Of a stretch of DNA of 64,000 bases, positions 1 to 9,142 are shown one piece after another. The translations under genes were made by a program, and so were the position numbers. Source of the stretch: Methanobacteriota archaeon (GTDB lineage Archaea > Thermoplasmatota > E2 > DHVEG-1); contig CAIRCU010000020.1 of assembly GCA_903877165.1 (NCBI GenBank), positions 1-64,000 on the forward strand, read 5' to 3'. The notes beneath the pieces are model-generated. The model was not told the origin of the DNA. It ran no database searches and was given only the letters and a program-made list of their open reading frames with translations. Each line of letters opens with the position of its first letter. Position 1 is the stretch's first letter.

Positions 1-2087
1 GTGGTTGATGAGGCGGTGACGATGGACAAACCGCTGGTCTCAAGCGTCGTCTTCAGAGCGTCGATCTTCGAGCGTCCCTTGCCTCGTTCTTCTTTGAGGC
101 GTTGCGTGACGATGATACCATAGTCGATGCCTGTGCTTACTATGATCGCTGCGACGGTAATGTTGATGACAGACAGAGGGATGCCCAGCATCACCAGGGA
201 CCCAGGTTCCCAGGCGAGCACGAATATCACCGGGATGATAGAGAGTACGCCGGTCTTCACCGAACTGAACCCGATGATAAGGCAGGCGAGAATCAGCAAG
301 ATCTCGGTCAGCATCGAGGTCATCTGCGTTCCCATAATCTGCCTGTTGACGACCACGGTCACGGCATCCTGGCCAACCAGGGAAGAGACACGACCGTCGC
401 TTGGGAGGTCAGCTGCAGCCGCAAGCGCATTGATGCGGGTGACGGAGGCATCAAGCTGCTCGACGGAGAGCTGTGCGGGAAACGACACCATGACCAATGT
501 CTTTGAGCAGTCAGTATCCACCAGGCCGTTCTGCACGATCTTATCAAACAATATCGTGTTTATCCCCGCCAACGCCGTGATGTTCTTCAGAAGGGTGGTG
601 CGGTCCAACACATCGCTATATTTCTTCAGTTCGTCAGCGATGGAATACGCGGATCCACCCGCGCTTCGTATCTTGTTTTCTAAGGAATAAATAGCATCGA
701 TCGTCTCCGGGTTAGTGAGACCCTGGGCGTCGGTCTGCACGAGGAGTGCGTTGAAGTTCGCGCCTTTCCCGAACTTCTCCGAGTACTCGAGGAGCTTCTG
801 CACCTCAGGAATGCCCTTTGGAGCCATGTCGAGATAGTTGACGTCGGTCTTCACCTGAGGAAGAACCAGCAATGAAAGCACGACAAAGGCACAGCCAATG
901 ATAAACAAGCGTTTGCGTTGATCGACGACGAAATGAGCGAATCGAGTCCACCGCGGGCTCGTCTCATGATGTTCGTAGCGCATGATGAGGCAGAGGCAAG
1001 GGACAAGGATCGCTGCCGAGACGAAGATGAACATAGTGCCAAGCAGGCAGACGAACCCGAAAGCGACCATGGGCGGCATACTCGAAGTCATCAGGGACCC
1101 GAACCCAATCATCGTGGCAACACAGCAGAGCAGCACGGCCTTGCCCGTCATCTTCAACATGGATTCGACGCGATGCACGCGGTCGTCGTCAGTGCTGTCC
1201 TCAGCGAACCGACTGGAGAGGTACACTGAGTAATCGTCCCCAAGACCGATAAGCAAGGCGACCGCAGCGATCGTCAGGGTGGTCAACTCAGGGTGCACGA
1301 CTCCCAGGATCCCAAAGGTGAGGACGAGGGAGAATCCGAGCGGTAAGAACGAGATCACGAAGCTTTTCATGTCCCGATGGAAAAGGTAGATGTTAATTGA
1401 GACGAGCACGAGTGCGATGAGGAAGACGATAATAAGCGACTGGAACGTCTGCTCCCGCATCGCCTGATTCACCGCAAAACTCCCTGTCACCGTCATATCG
1501 GAGTAGTGTGCGGTTTTCGCAATCGCATCCTTCACGTTCTGCAGAATCTTCTCTTGGTCAGCGGTCTCTGAAAGCTGGAAGACGATGACGCCGTCCTTGT
1601 AGGTATCGAGGAAGAGCGTGCCTTTCATCGCCTGGACCCGCGCAAGATACGTCGTGATGAACCCTGGGTCGGTCGGGATCTCGTCAATGCCCTCGCCACC
1701 AAGCCCGCCAGGAAGAGCCGGCTTCGCATGCTCCGCCTTGATCAGGCTCGCGAGACTCGTCACCGAGATCACGCCGTCGAGGTCCCCGTGGTCCAATGAA
1801 TACGTATCGACTCTCGCCGCCACCCGATCCATCTCCTGAAGCACGAGGGGATCTCGGATGTCATCGGCTTCGACGTAGACAATAATACTCGATCCGATCC
1901 GGAACTCACGGTTGATTGCCGCCCACTGTTGCACCATGGGGTCGTTATTCGGCAGATAACTCACCAGATCAGACTGCATGTACAGATTCCGAATCTGCAG
2001 CCCGATCAGAATCGTGACTATCGTATACACGAGAAGGACGGTCTTCGGCCGACGGACAAGCACCGTCGCGATCCAATGGGCGATCAT
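1..2087 (-). CDS. RND/MMPL superfamily efflux transporter, C-terminus outside window
   Basis: Read by hand on the minus strand, because the ORF track omits it for lack of a stop in the window. It starts at ATG 2085-2087 (MIAHWIATVLVRRPKT) and stays open for 695 codons to the window edge. A first membrane helix (TVLLVYTIVTILIGLQI) is followed by a large extracytoplasmic loop and then a helix block containing LLIGLGDDYSVYLSSRF. A second loop (VKTDVNYLDMAPKG) leads into a second helix block with STGIDYGIIVTQRLKEER. The duplicated layout with a GxDY motif in each half is that of archaeal HAE3/MMPL-type RND proteins, which export hydrophobic compounds or lipids using the proton gradient. The start overlaps the regulator gene by 4 bases, so the two are co-transcribed. 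The substrate cannot be told. Confidence 0.85.
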   Translation of the reverse strand, partial: MIAHWIATVLVRRPKTVLLVYTIVTILIGLQIRNLYMQSDLVSYLPNNDPMVQQWAAINREFRIGSSIIVYVEADDIRDPLVLQEMDRVAARVDTYSLDHGDLDGVISVTSLASLIKAEHAKPALPGGLGGEGIDEIPTDPGFITTYLARVQAMKGTLFLDTYKDGVIVFQLSETADQEKILQNVKDAIAKTAHYSDMTVTGSFAVNQAMREQTFQSLIIVFLIALVLVSINIYLFHRDMKSFVISFLPLGFSLVLTFGILGVVHPELTTLTIAAVALLIGLGDDYSVYLSSRFAEDSTDDDRVHRVESMLKMTGKAVLLCCVATMIGFGSLMTSSMPPMVAFGFVCLLGTMFIFVSAAILVPCLCLIMRYEHHETSPRWTRFAHFVVDQRKRLFIIGCAFVVLSLLVLPQVKTDVNYLDMAPKGIPEVQKLLEYSEKFGKGANFNALLVQTDAQGLTNPETIDAIYSLENKIRSAGGSAYSIADELKKYSDVLDRTTLLKNITALAGINTILFDKIVQNGLVDTDCSKTLVMVSFPAQLSVEQLDASVTRINALAAAADLPSDGRVSSLVGQDAVTVVVNRQIMGTQMTSMLTEILLILACLIIGFSSVKTGVLSIIPVIFVLAWEPGSLVMLGIPLSVINITVAAIIVSTGIDYGIIVTQRLKEERGKGRSKIDALKTTLETSGLSIVTASST

Positions 2088-2473
2088 GAGGCATCCTCCC
2101 GATGAATCCAGATGCGCACGCGATGCACACCAGAGTCCTGATCCGACGCGAACACGGTCAAGGCATTCAACCGACGCTCCAGGGTCTTCGCCCGCCGCCG
2201 CACGAGCACCAGCGGGGAGACGGCATAATACAGGTACGGGTTCTTCCCAATCGACTCGGTCTTCAATTTCTTCCGAGAGATGAGATGCCGGCTATGCATC
2301 TGGGCAAGCAGCTCTCGCACCGTGCTTGGATGCAGCCGCGTCCCGCGGATCACCTCGTCGCTGAGTACCCCGTCATGCCGCAAGAGAAAGAGATAGACGC
2401 GTGACTCAGCCTGCGAATCGAAGAGCTCATGAACTGCAGTCTCTAAGGAGCGATTCCCATGCCGAGGACTCAT
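2084..2473 (-). CDS. Winged-helix transcriptional regulator (TrmB/MarR-like)
   Basis: 129 residues. The central part (LFLLRHDGVLSDEVIRGTRLHPSTVRELLAQMHSR) reads as a winged helix-turn-helix: a short helix, a turn, then a recognition helix followed by a basic wing (LISRKKLKTESIGKNPYLYYAV). This is close to archaeal TrmB/ArsR-type regulators. The C-terminal half is basic and has no clear ligand domain. The stop overlaps the transporter start by 4 bases (ATGA), so it most likely controls that pump and itself. A perfect 12-base palindrome lies about 65 bases before its start, beside a TATA-like sequence, and is a natural candidate operator. Exact family uncertain. Confidence 0.7.
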   Translation of the reverse strand: MSPRHGNRSLETAVHELFDSQAESRVYLFLLRHDGVLSDEVIRGTRLHPSTVRELLAQMHSRHLISRKKLKTESIGKNPYLYYAVSPLVLVRRRAKTLERRLNALTVFASDQDSGVHRVRIWIHREDAS

Positions 2474-2522
2474 GCATCCACATCCTAATTATCAGTAATT
2501 TCAGATAAAAGTTGGTTTGTAA

Positions 2523-2548
2523 GTTTAAATACCTTTCGACAATTGTCG
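2523..2548 (-). promoter_or_regulatory. TATA-like box with adjacent 12-bp palindrome (candidate operator)
   Basis: The sequence tttaaata (2523-2530) reads as a TATA box for the minus-strand regulator/transporter pair, about 50 bases before its ATG. Directly upstream on that strand is a perfect palindrome, cgacaattgtcg (2537-2548), at the position of the BRE element. A regulator bound there would interfere with, or assist, TFB/TBP. That the neighbouring winged-helix protein binds it is inference. Confidence 0.4.
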
Positions 2549-2653
2549 GCTCCCAGGCGACGAAACATTTCATCGGAAAACAGACGACAAAAAGTCTAGA
2601 GAAGCAACATTTAAGGCCCCAGACCGCCTCACCTTCGACAGCGTCTTGAGACC

Positions 2654-2890
2654 ATGAACCAGTCCACCCGCATCACCAAGGACATCACCATGTTTGAGGA
2701 GAACCGAAAAAAACTCCCCGCCTCACTCCCCGACTCAAGCGCAGCCGTCGCCAGGCTCGCTGAACAATACTATGAGGACACGAAGTACTACTACAGCAAA
2801 AAAGATTATTTCACCGCATTCGGCTGCATCAACTACGCACACGGGCTGCTCGACGCCATCCTCAAAACAACCCAGGAGGAATCTCCATGA
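2654..2890 (+). CDS. DUF357 family protein
   Basis: 78 residues. The segment ending YYYSKKDYFTAFGCINYAHGLLDA matches the conserved core of DUF357, a small helical family confined to archaea and of unknown role. An in-frame second ATG lies 12 codons in (MFEENRKK). The TATA-like atttaagg at about 2608-2615 would place the transcript start near 2635 and supports the first ATG. The stop overlaps the start of the flavin reductase gene (ATGA), so the two form an operon. Confidence 0.75.
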   Translation: MNQSTRITKDITMFEENRKKLPASLPDSSAAVARLAEQYYEDTKYYYSKKDYFTAFGCINYAHGLLDAILKTTQEESP

Positions 2891-3438
2891 AAGTCAACAA
2901 GACTCTCGCACATTTCTATCACTACGCCTTCCCCATGCAGACCGCCCTCGTCACCTGTAACGACGACAAAGGCAAGACCAACATCATCACCCTCGCCTGG
3001 CACACCCCGATTTCCCGCACGCCGCCGCTCTATGGCATCTCCCTGTCACCAAAACGGTACTCGTATGACTGCATCCAAAAAACCAAAGAATTCGTCATCA
3101 ACTTCATCCCCTACGCGCTCGCACCGCAAGCCCACTACTGCGGCACCCATTCCGGGCGAAACAACGACAAAGCCAAGAACACACACCTTACGCTTACTCC
3201 AAGCACAAAACTTAAAACCCCGCTCATCGCCGAAGGCTATGCCCACCTAGAATGCACCCTTGTTAAAACAATCCCCATCGGCGACCACGACCTCATCATC
3301 GGCGAGGTCGTCGCAGCCACCGCAGATGACCATGCGTTCACCAACGATTTACTCAATATCGAACAGCAGCAGCCCCTCTACTACATCGGGGACAACAAGT
3401 ACACAACCCTGGATCCCGCAGCCAGACACGAGTTTTAA
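2887..3438 (+). CDS. Flavin reductase family protein (FMN-binding split barrel)
   Basis: 183 residues. The N-terminal part (FPMQTALVTCNDDKGKTNIITLAWHTPISRTPPLYGISL) is typical of archaeal flavoredoxin/flavin-reductase-like proteins, which bind FMN in a split beta-barrel. KRYSYDCIQKTKEFVINF and the later CTLVKTIPIGDHDLIIGEVV follow the usual order of the family. It probably acts in the cytoplasm as a flavin-dependent redox protein; the partner is unknown. It starts within the stop of the DUF357 gene, and its own stop overlaps the stop of the convergent SAM-adenosyltransferase gene by 4 bases, so there is no room for a separate terminator. Confidence 0.82.
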   Translation: MKVNKTLAHFYHYAFPMQTALVTCNDDKGKTNIITLAWHTPISRTPPLYGISLSPKRYSYDCIQKTKEFVINFIPYALAPQAHYCGTHSGRNNDKAKNTHLTLTPSTKLKTPLIAEGYAHLECTLVKTIPIGDHDLIIGEVVAATADDHAFTNDLLNIEQQQPLYYIGDNKYTTLDPAARHEF

Positions 3439-4214
3439 CCCAACCTGACTGACACCGCATCATCCTCAGCGGTCTGGAAACGAGACGCCGCGTTTCCCTT
3501 GTTGACCGCGATTTCAAGAAAGCCACTGCTGCTAATAGTCAGTAACGGCTCTCCCTCAAGAACATGCCCATAGGAGGGGACCAACGGCAAATCCTCCTCC
3601 TGCCGAGCGAAAGAGACATGCAGCCTACCACTAAGACTCGGAAGGAGCTGCGCCTTGATATTCGTGATGAGATTACCGAAATGATCAATGTACAGAACTG
3701 CCCCATTTATACGGCCATCCTGCCGCTCCGCGACAGGGAAGCGTACATCCACATATGACGTCGTGAGTTTTCCGAGCTTCTCGAACGGTACCCCTTTCGT
3801 GATGTAAGCAGCGACCGGGACGAAGAGATCACGTCCCTGAAAGGTCTGCCCGGAGTTTACCTGCTGAAGCCCAGGGGTCGTGATCTCATAGACGGTAAAA
3901 GGAGCCATCGCATGACAGACGGGGAGAAGGACGCCGTTGTCAGGACCGACAAACACGTAATTTTTCGTAACAATGAAAAGCGCCTTTCGCGTCGTGCCAA
4001 CCCCCGGGTCGACAACGGCAACATGCACGGTGCCTTTGGGGAACCACCCCGCGACCGTCCAGAGGAGAAATGCTGCTTGACGGACTTGATGTGCGGGAAT
4101 CTCATGGGTGATATCTATCAGCCTGGCATCGGTGAGACTGCAAGCGACCCCTTTCATCTGGGCGACATAGCTATCTTTCCTGCCAAAATCAGAGAGAAAC
4201 GTGATAATCTTCAT
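3435..4214 (-). CDS. SAM hydroxide adenosyltransferase (DUF62 family)
   Basis: 259 residues, the normal length. It opens MKIITFLSDFGRKDSYVAQMKG, the signature of the family once called DUF62, which cleaves S-adenosylmethionine with hydroxide to adenosine and methionine. Later conserved stretches are HVAVVDPGVGTTRKALF and FVGPDNGVLLPV, which shape the adenosyl pocket, and the C-terminal barrel contains YIDHFGNLITNI. Members are common in archaea and some bacteria and are thought to control SAM level or salvage; halogenating relatives (SalL, FlA) are rarer. I see nothing pointing to halogenase activity. The gene is convergent with the flavin reductase. Confidence 0.88.
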   Translation of the reverse strand: MKIITFLSDFGRKDSYVAQMKGVACSLTDARLIDITHEIPAHQVRQAAFLLWTVAGWFPKGTVHVAVVDPGVGTTRKALFIVTKNYVFVGPDNGVLLPVCHAMAPFTVYEITTPGLQQVNSGQTFQGRDLFVPVAAYITKGVPFEKLGKLTTSYVDVRFPVAERQDGRINGAVLYIDHFGNLITNIKAQLLPSLSGRLHVSFARQEEDLPLVPSYGHVLEGEPLLTISSSGFLEIAVNKGNAASRFQTAEDDAVSVRLG

Positions 4215-4311
4215 ATCAACCAGAGAAGAGAATCACGTTTGGCTTTAATAAGCTCAAGGAAAATAGACCATAACGCAAGATGCGAAGAAAGACAAAGCGA
4301 GGAGGGCGAAA

Positions 4312-4319
4312 CTATATAT
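4312..4319 (+). promoter_or_regulatory. TATA box that decides the start of the zinc-ribbon gene
   Basis: ctatatat at 4312-4319 lies across the first ATG of the ORF given in the track (4318). A transcript would begin near 4340, so the first usable ATG is 4372, which is preceded by the purine-rich aaggaag. Confidence 0.55.
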
Positions 4320-4371
4320 GGGAGAACGAAGTAATAATACGAGGTGGAGTAAGAGTCCGGAAGGAAGCAGT

Positions 4372-4752
4372 ATGCAGGAGAATAATATTATTGGCGACCC
4401 TCATGAACCCGGGTCGCATGCGTTGCGATGCCCGCAGTGCCATGGGGCTTTGACCGTTGTGCAAATAGAGCCAATCTACGAGGTCGATAATACGTTCAAC
4501 CCCTATAGGACGGTGGTCGAATGTGCCTCGTGTTCGTACCGGATGGTCACCGAATCCTACACGATTCTCGGGGGGATTAAGAACGTCGACGGGCAGTACG
4601 TGGAGATCGGTAGTTGGGGGCCGACTGGGAGTCGGATGCTCTCCAGGTTTAAATACACGGTGAACGAGGATCTGTTGAAAAACCTGAAGAAAACCCAGGA
4701 GCTTGTCGAGTTCCTGATTCTCAACGAGTCGGTCGTTCAGATTATCGGGTAG
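4372..4752 (+). CDS. Zinc-ribbon protein of unknown function
   Basis: 126 residues from ATG 4372, chosen over the track's 4318 because that codon sits inside a TATA box. Two CxxC knuckles, CPQC and CASC, about 37 residues apart, suggest one zinc ribbon (RCPQCHGALTVVQ and ECASCSYRMVTE). A short helical tail follows (NEDLLKNLKKTQELVEFLILNE). There is no enzymatic motif; it could be a nucleic-acid or protein-binding adaptor. It stands alone between the adenosyltransferase and the glycan region. Confidence 0.65.
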   Translation: MQENNIIGDPHEPGSHALRCPQCHGALTVVQIEPIYEVDNTFNPYRTVVECASCSYRMVTESYTILGGIKNVDGQYVEIGSWGPTGSRMLSRFKYTVNEDLLKNLKKTQELVEFLILNESVVQIIG

Positions 4753-4854
4753 TCGGCTCACCAAGTCCCTCATGGGCATCTTCAGTATCAGAGCCTTCTT
4801 TTCTCTGAACACAAACATCATATACAAGGATAATTATTGATGCGCGATTGACCC

Positions 4855-6048
4855 ATGGTGAAGAAAGCGATTGTTCTCGCAGCAGGTGAAGGGAAGCGGC
4901 TGCGGCCGTTTACGGAGACGATGCCCAAAGTAATGCTTCCCGTCGCCAACAAACCGGTCCTCGAATACGTCTTCGATGCTGTCAAGGACGCAGGAATCAC
5001 CGACGTGATCTGCATCGTCGGCTACAAAAAAGAAGTCATCCAGGAGTACTTCAAGGATTATGACAAGGTCAACATCACCTACATCGTCCAAGACAAGCAA
5101 CTCGGGACCGGACACGCCCTCCTGCAGGCCAAACGAAAAGTCCATGAACCCTTCATCCTGCTCGCCGGCGACAACATCATCGACAGCCGCAGCATCAAGA
5201 AACTCATCGACAATCCCGCCGAGTACGCCATCCTCATCAAGAAACACCCCAATCCATCCAAGTACGGTGTCGTGTTCTTCAAAGACAACAAAATCTCCCA
5301 GATCGTCGAGAAACCCAAAGAAGACATCGGCGAGTACATCTCCACCGGGATTTACAAACTCCCTAAATCGATTTTCGCGGACCTCGAACGGTGCACCGCC
5401 CAAGGCATCTACGCCCTCTCCACCATCATCCAGAACCTCATCGACAACCAAAAGAAGATCAGTACGACCCTCGCAGACCTGTGGATGGACATCGTCTATC
5501 CCTGGGACCTCATCCATGTCAACGAAGTCATGAGCCACCATCTCAGCGCCTCGGTCAGTGGCACCGTCGAAAAGAACGTGACACTGAAAGGCCCGGTCTG
5601 CATCGGCAAAGACACCACGATATATGCAGGCTGCTACATTGTCGGACCGGTCATCATCGGCGACGACTGCGAAATCGGGCCGAACACCTGCATCTTCCCC
5701 TCAACGACCATCGGTGACAACGTCACCATCCATCCGTTCACCGAAGTCCGAAACAGCGTTATCATGGATGACGTCCACATCAGCTCCAACTCCCTCGTCT
5801 CTCATTCCGTCATCGGCAAAGGCTGCACCATCGGACAATCCTTCTCCGCTCTCGCACAGAAGACGACGATTGAAATCGAAGATGAATGCAAGAGGTTGAC
5901 GTCACCTATCGGGACGATGATCGGTGAAGACTGCGTCATAGACAGTCACGTCACCATCTCTCCCGGCGTTCTCATCGGCCGCAAGTGCACTATCGGCGCC
6001 ATGACTAAGATACAGAAACGCATCCCCAGCGAAACAAGCGTGATGTAA
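4855..6048 (+). CDS. glmU: GlmU-like bifunctional sugar-1-phosphate nucleotidylyltransferase/acetyltransferase
   Basis: 397 residues, similar in length to archaeal GlmU-type proteins (about 400). The N-terminal half is a nucleotidyltransferase: AIVLAAGEGKRLRPFTETMPKVMLPV contains the GxGxRLxPxTxxxPK signature, and LLAGDNIID supplies the metal-binding aspartate. From about residue 240 a left-handed beta-helix follows, with repeated [I/V]G-turn hexapeptides (VCIGKDTTI, VIIGDDCEIG, TTIGDNVTI). It probably makes UDP-GlcNAc from GlcN-1-P, though related archaeal enzymes also accept glucose-1-P. The stop TAA and the ATG of glmS share one base, so the two are translationally coupled. A paralogue lies after glmS. 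Confidence 0.82.
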   Translation: MVKKAIVLAAGEGKRLRPFTETMPKVMLPVANKPVLEYVFDAVKDAGITDVICIVGYKKEVIQEYFKDYDKVNITYIVQDKQLGTGHALLQAKRKVHEPFILLAGDNIIDSRSIKKLIDNPAEYAILIKKHPNPSKYGVVFFKDNKISQIVEKPKEDIGEYISTGIYKLPKSIFADLERCTAQGIYALSTIIQNLIDNQKKISTTLADLWMDIVYPWDLIHVNEVMSHHLSASVSGTVEKNVTLKGPVCIGKDTTIYAGCYIVGPVIIGDDCEIGPNTCIFPSTTIGDNVTIHPFTEVRNSVIMDDVHISSNSLVSHSVIGKGCTIGQSFSALAQKTTIEIEDECKRLTSPIGTMIGEDCVIDSHVTISPGVLIGRKCTIGAMTKIQKRIPSETSVM

Positions 6049-7862
6049 TGTGTGGAATCATCGGATACACAGGTTTTCGTGAAGCTCGCGCCGTCCTCCT
6101 CGACGGCCTCAAACGCCTCGATTACCGCGGTTACGATTCTGCAGGAATCGCGGTCATCGGAACAACCTTGAGGGTGTACAAAGACGTCGGCGAAATCGCG
6201 AATATCGAAAAACAAATCCCGGCTCTGAAAGGCACCACTGGCATCGGTCATACCCGATGGGCGACCCACGGCGGCGTCACAAAAGAGAACGCCCATCCCC
6301 AACTCAGCTGCGACAAGAAAATCGCGATCGTCCACAACGGCATCATCGAAAACTACCAGAAACTAAAGGAAACCCTTATCAAGAAAGGCCATAAATTTGT
6401 CTCCCAGACGGATACCGAAGTCATCGCGCATCTCATCGACGAAGTGTACGACGGTAACATTGAAGAGGCGGTGTTCGCCGCGGTCGCCAAACTCAAAGGA
6501 TCATACGCTATCGTCGTCGTCTCCGAAAACGAACCAGAGAAAATCATCGGCGTGCGAAAAGAAAGCCCCTTGGTGATCGGCGTGGGTGATAATGAAAACT
6601 TCCTCGCCTCAGACATCCCAGCCTTCCTTAAATACACCAACCGAGTCATGTTCCTGGACGACGGGGAATTCTGCGTGATTACGAAGAACGCCATACGCAT
6701 CCTCAACGCCCAGAAGAAACCCGTCCACAAGAAAGAGGAGGTTATCAACTGGGACGTCAAGGACGCGGAGAAATCAGGGTTCCCGCATTTCATGCTCAAA
6801 GAAATCTACGACCAGCCGGAGACCATCCATCAAGTCCTCCGCGGAAGGCTCTCGGAAATCGAACAGACGATCACCTTCAGCGAGGACGTCGAAAAACTCC
6901 TTGCATCAAAATTCTCCGCTATCCATATCGTCGCCTGTGGCACCTCCTACTACGCAAGCCTCGTCGGCAAATATTTCATTGAACAACTAACGGACATCCC
7001 CGTTGAAGTCGCCCTGGCATCGGAATATCGGTATTATGGATCGAGGAATCCTTCTGTCCTTGTCATCGCGGTCACCCAATCCGGGGAAACCGCGGACACT
7101 ATCGCCGTGTTAAAAGACGCGAAAAATTCCGGGATGCGGACTCTCGTCATCACCAACGTCATCGGCAGTACAGCAACGAGGATCGCGGACAGCTACATCC
7201 TCACCCAATCCGGTCCTGAGATCGGGGTGGCTGCGACAAAAACCTTCACAGCACAAATCATCACGCTATTGCTCCTCAGTCTGAAGTCAGCAGTCCTGCA
7301 GGACACCCTGGGGTCTGCAGAGATGTACACCTACATCATCCACCTCAAGGAACTCCCCCGGTACGTCCGAGACGTACTCCAGCGCACTGATGAAATTAAA
7401 GCCATGGCTGAGCATTTGAAGGATGCGACCTCCGCGTTTTACATCGGTCGGGGTGTCGACTACCCGATCGCCTTGGAGGGCGCGCTGAAGTTGAAGGAAA
7501 TCTCATATATCCATGCAGAGGGATTCGCCGCGGGTGAGTTGAAACACGGACCATTCGCCCTGCTGACGAAAGACACCCCCGTCATCGCTGTTATCGCTCA
7601 GGAAGCGACCTACGATAAAATGATCGCGAACATCGGCGAGATCAAGGCGCGAGGTTCACCGGTGATCGCTGTCGCCGAGGACAAGGACACTGAAATCGAG
7701 AAGCACGCGGACTATGTTCTGCGGTTCCCGTGCGAAAGCAAGAGCCTTTCCTGCGTCGTCATCGCCGTCCTCCTTCAACTACTCGCGTATCATACCGCAA
7801 ATCTGCGGCACTGCTCTATAGACAAACCTCGTAATCTGGCGAAATCCGTGACCGTGGAATGA
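6048..7862 (+). CDS. glmS: Glutamine--fructose-6-phosphate aminotransferase (isomerizing)
   Basis: 604 residues, full length. After Met1, the catalytic Cys2 begins the glutaminase domain (CGIIGYTG), followed by LKRLDYRGYDSAGIA and GHTRWATHGGVT. Two SIS sugar-isomerase domains follow: ACGTSYYASLVGKYFIEQL, then TQSGETADTIAVLKDAK, and later EGFAAGELKHGPFALL. The C-terminus DKPRNLAKSVTVE is the classic family ending. It makes glucosamine-6-phosphate from fructose-6-phosphate and glutamine, the entry point for all amino sugars used downstream in this region. It lies between two GlmU-like genes. A phosphoglucosamine mutase (GlmM) is not present in the window. Confidence 0.96.
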   Translation: MCGIIGYTGFREARAVLLDGLKRLDYRGYDSAGIAVIGTTLRVYKDVGEIANIEKQIPALKGTTGIGHTRWATHGGVTKENAHPQLSCDKKIAIVHNGIIENYQKLKETLIKKGHKFVSQTDTEVIAHLIDEVYDGNIEEAVFAAVAKLKGSYAIVVVSENEPEKIIGVRKESPLVIGVGDNENFLASDIPAFLKYTNRVMFLDDGEFCVITKNAIRILNAQKKPVHKKEEVINWDVKDAEKSGFPHFMLKEIYDQPETIHQVLRGRLSEIEQTITFSEDVEKLLASKFSAIHIVACGTSYYASLVGKYFIEQLTDIPVEVALASEYRYYGSRNPSVLVIAVTQSGETADTIAVLKDAKNSGMRTLVITNVIGSTATRIADSYILTQSGPEIGVAATKTFTAQIITLLLLSLKSAVLQDTLGSAEMYTYIIHLKELPRYVRDVLQRTDEIKAMAEHLKDATSAFYIGRGVDYPIALEGALKLKEISYIHAEGFAAGELKHGPFALLTKDTPVIAVIAQEATYDKMIANIGEIKARGSPVIAVAEDKDTEIEKHADYVLRFPCESKSLSCVVIAVLLQLLAYHTANLRHCSIDKPRNLAKSVTVE

Positions 7863-7875
7863 GAGGGAACCAACG

Positions 7876-9081
7876 ATGAAATGCGTCATCCTAGCGGCAG
7901 GCGAAGGGAAGCGGATGCACCCGCTGACCTACACGCGACCCAAGGTCATGCTCCCTATCGCAGGAAAACCAATTCTGGAATGGAACCTGACGAACGCGGT
8001 GCGTGCAGGACTCAAAGACTTCCTGTTCATTATAAATTATAAGAGCGGGATGGTTCGAGATTACTTCCAGGATGGTAAACCCTGGAACGTAAAAATCTCT
8101 TATATCAACCAAGGGAAACCGTTGGGAACGGCACACGCGATAGGCATGGTCGAATCCTTCGCATACGATTTCGTGGTCCTATGCGGAGATACCATTTTTG
8201 GGACGACCGACATCAAGAACATCATGAAAAAAGACGCGCAGCTTGGGGTGACGACGACCGAGAATCCATCACAGTATGGCGTCGTCGACCTTGAAGGAGA
8301 CCTCCTCAAGGCTATCTATGAGAAAGAGCCGAACCCCGCATCCAACATCATCAACGCAGGCATGTACCACTTCGATGCGTCGATTTTCCCAGCGATTAAA
8401 AAAACCAAGATATCGCCCCGAGGGGAGTTCGAAATCACCGATTCCATCAACCTGCTGACACATAACGATCAACTACACGCCGTGCATCTCAAAGAATGGC
8501 GAGACGTGGTCTACCCCTGGCATCTGCTAGACGCCAATGAAGAACTTTTAAAGACCCAGAAATCTCGCTGCCATGGAACCATCGACAGCAAGGCGTCAGT
8601 GACAAACTCGGTCGTTATCGGCAAGGATTCCGTGATACTTCCAGGGACGTATATCGAAGGCCCCGTATACATAGGGAGAGACTGCAAAATCGGACCGAAC
8701 TGTTACATACGACCGTACACCAGTATAGGAGACCACTGTCATATCGGTAATGCCTGTGAGGTAAAAAACTCCATCGTGATGGATCACAGTAATGTCCCTC
8801 ATCAGAACTACGTTGGTGATTCCGTCATCGGATGTTATTGCAACCTCGGTGCCGGGACAAAGATAGCGAACCTCCGCTTCGACAAAAACGAAATCTCAGT
8901 TATTTTGAACGGGGCAAAAGTCGACACGAAACGACGGAAACTTGGAGCTATCATTGGGGACGACGTACAAACCGGGATTAACGCCACTATTAACACAGGG
9001 TCCATTATTGGAAATTCGGTTTTCATTGGCCCCGGTGCAATAGTCAACGGAGAAATAAAGCCTCAGGCGAGGATTTGGTAA
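7876..9081 (+). CDS. Second GlmU-like sugar-1-phosphate nucleotidylyltransferase
   Basis: 401 residues, a paralogue of the gene at 4855. The N-terminus KCVILAAGEGKRMHPLTYTRPKVMLPI keeps the nucleotide-binding loop, and VVLCGDTIFGTTD gives the metal-binding aspartate. The C-terminal left-handed beta-helix (VVIGKDSVI, VYIGRDCKIG, TSIGDHCHIG) ends with GDDVQTGINATINTGSIIG, the stretch that in GlmU forms the acetyl-CoA site. One copy may make UDP-GlcNAc and the other a different nucleotide sugar; which is which cannot be seen. Spacing to glmS is 13 bases, so it belongs to the same operon. Confidence 0.8.
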   Translation: MKCVILAAGEGKRMHPLTYTRPKVMLPIAGKPILEWNLTNAVRAGLKDFLFIINYKSGMVRDYFQDGKPWNVKISYINQGKPLGTAHAIGMVESFAYDFVVLCGDTIFGTTDIKNIMKKDAQLGVTTTENPSQYGVVDLEGDLLKAIYEKEPNPASNIINAGMYHFDASIFPAIKKTKISPRGEFEITDSINLLTHNDQLHAVHLKEWRDVVYPWHLLDANEELLKTQKSRCHGTIDSKASVTNSVVIGKDSVILPGTYIEGPVYIGRDCKIGPNCYIRPYTSIGDHCHIGNACEVKNSIVMDHSNVPHQNYVGDSVIGCYCNLGAGTKIANLRFDKNEISVILNGAKVDTKRRKLGAIIGDDVQTGINATINTGSIIGNSVFIGPGAIVNGEIKPQARIW

Positions 9082-9110
9082 AATCGTCTTCCTTTCCGTA
9101 ACCCTATAGG

Positions 9111-9118
9111 TATTTAAG
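9111..9118 (+). promoter_or_regulatory. TATA box implying a leaderless flippase mRNA
   Basis: tatttaag at 9111-9118 lies only 7 bases before the track's ATG at 9125 but 25 bases before the in-frame ATG at 9143. Initiation at or near 9143 would give a leaderless message and removes six residues from the ORF-track protein. Confidence 0.5.
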
Positions 9119-9142
9119 AGAGGGATGAATTTCCACCCAGTC

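Noticed and set aside
102-690. Plus-strand ORFs of 134 and 187 residues
   Set aside because: They lie antisense to the open frame of the RND transporter, whose translation shows conserved motifs; no homology-like features in the shadow frames.
4834-5541. 235-residue minus-strand ORF opposite glmU
   Set aside because: Acidic, low-complexity shadow of a clear nucleotidyltransferase frame.
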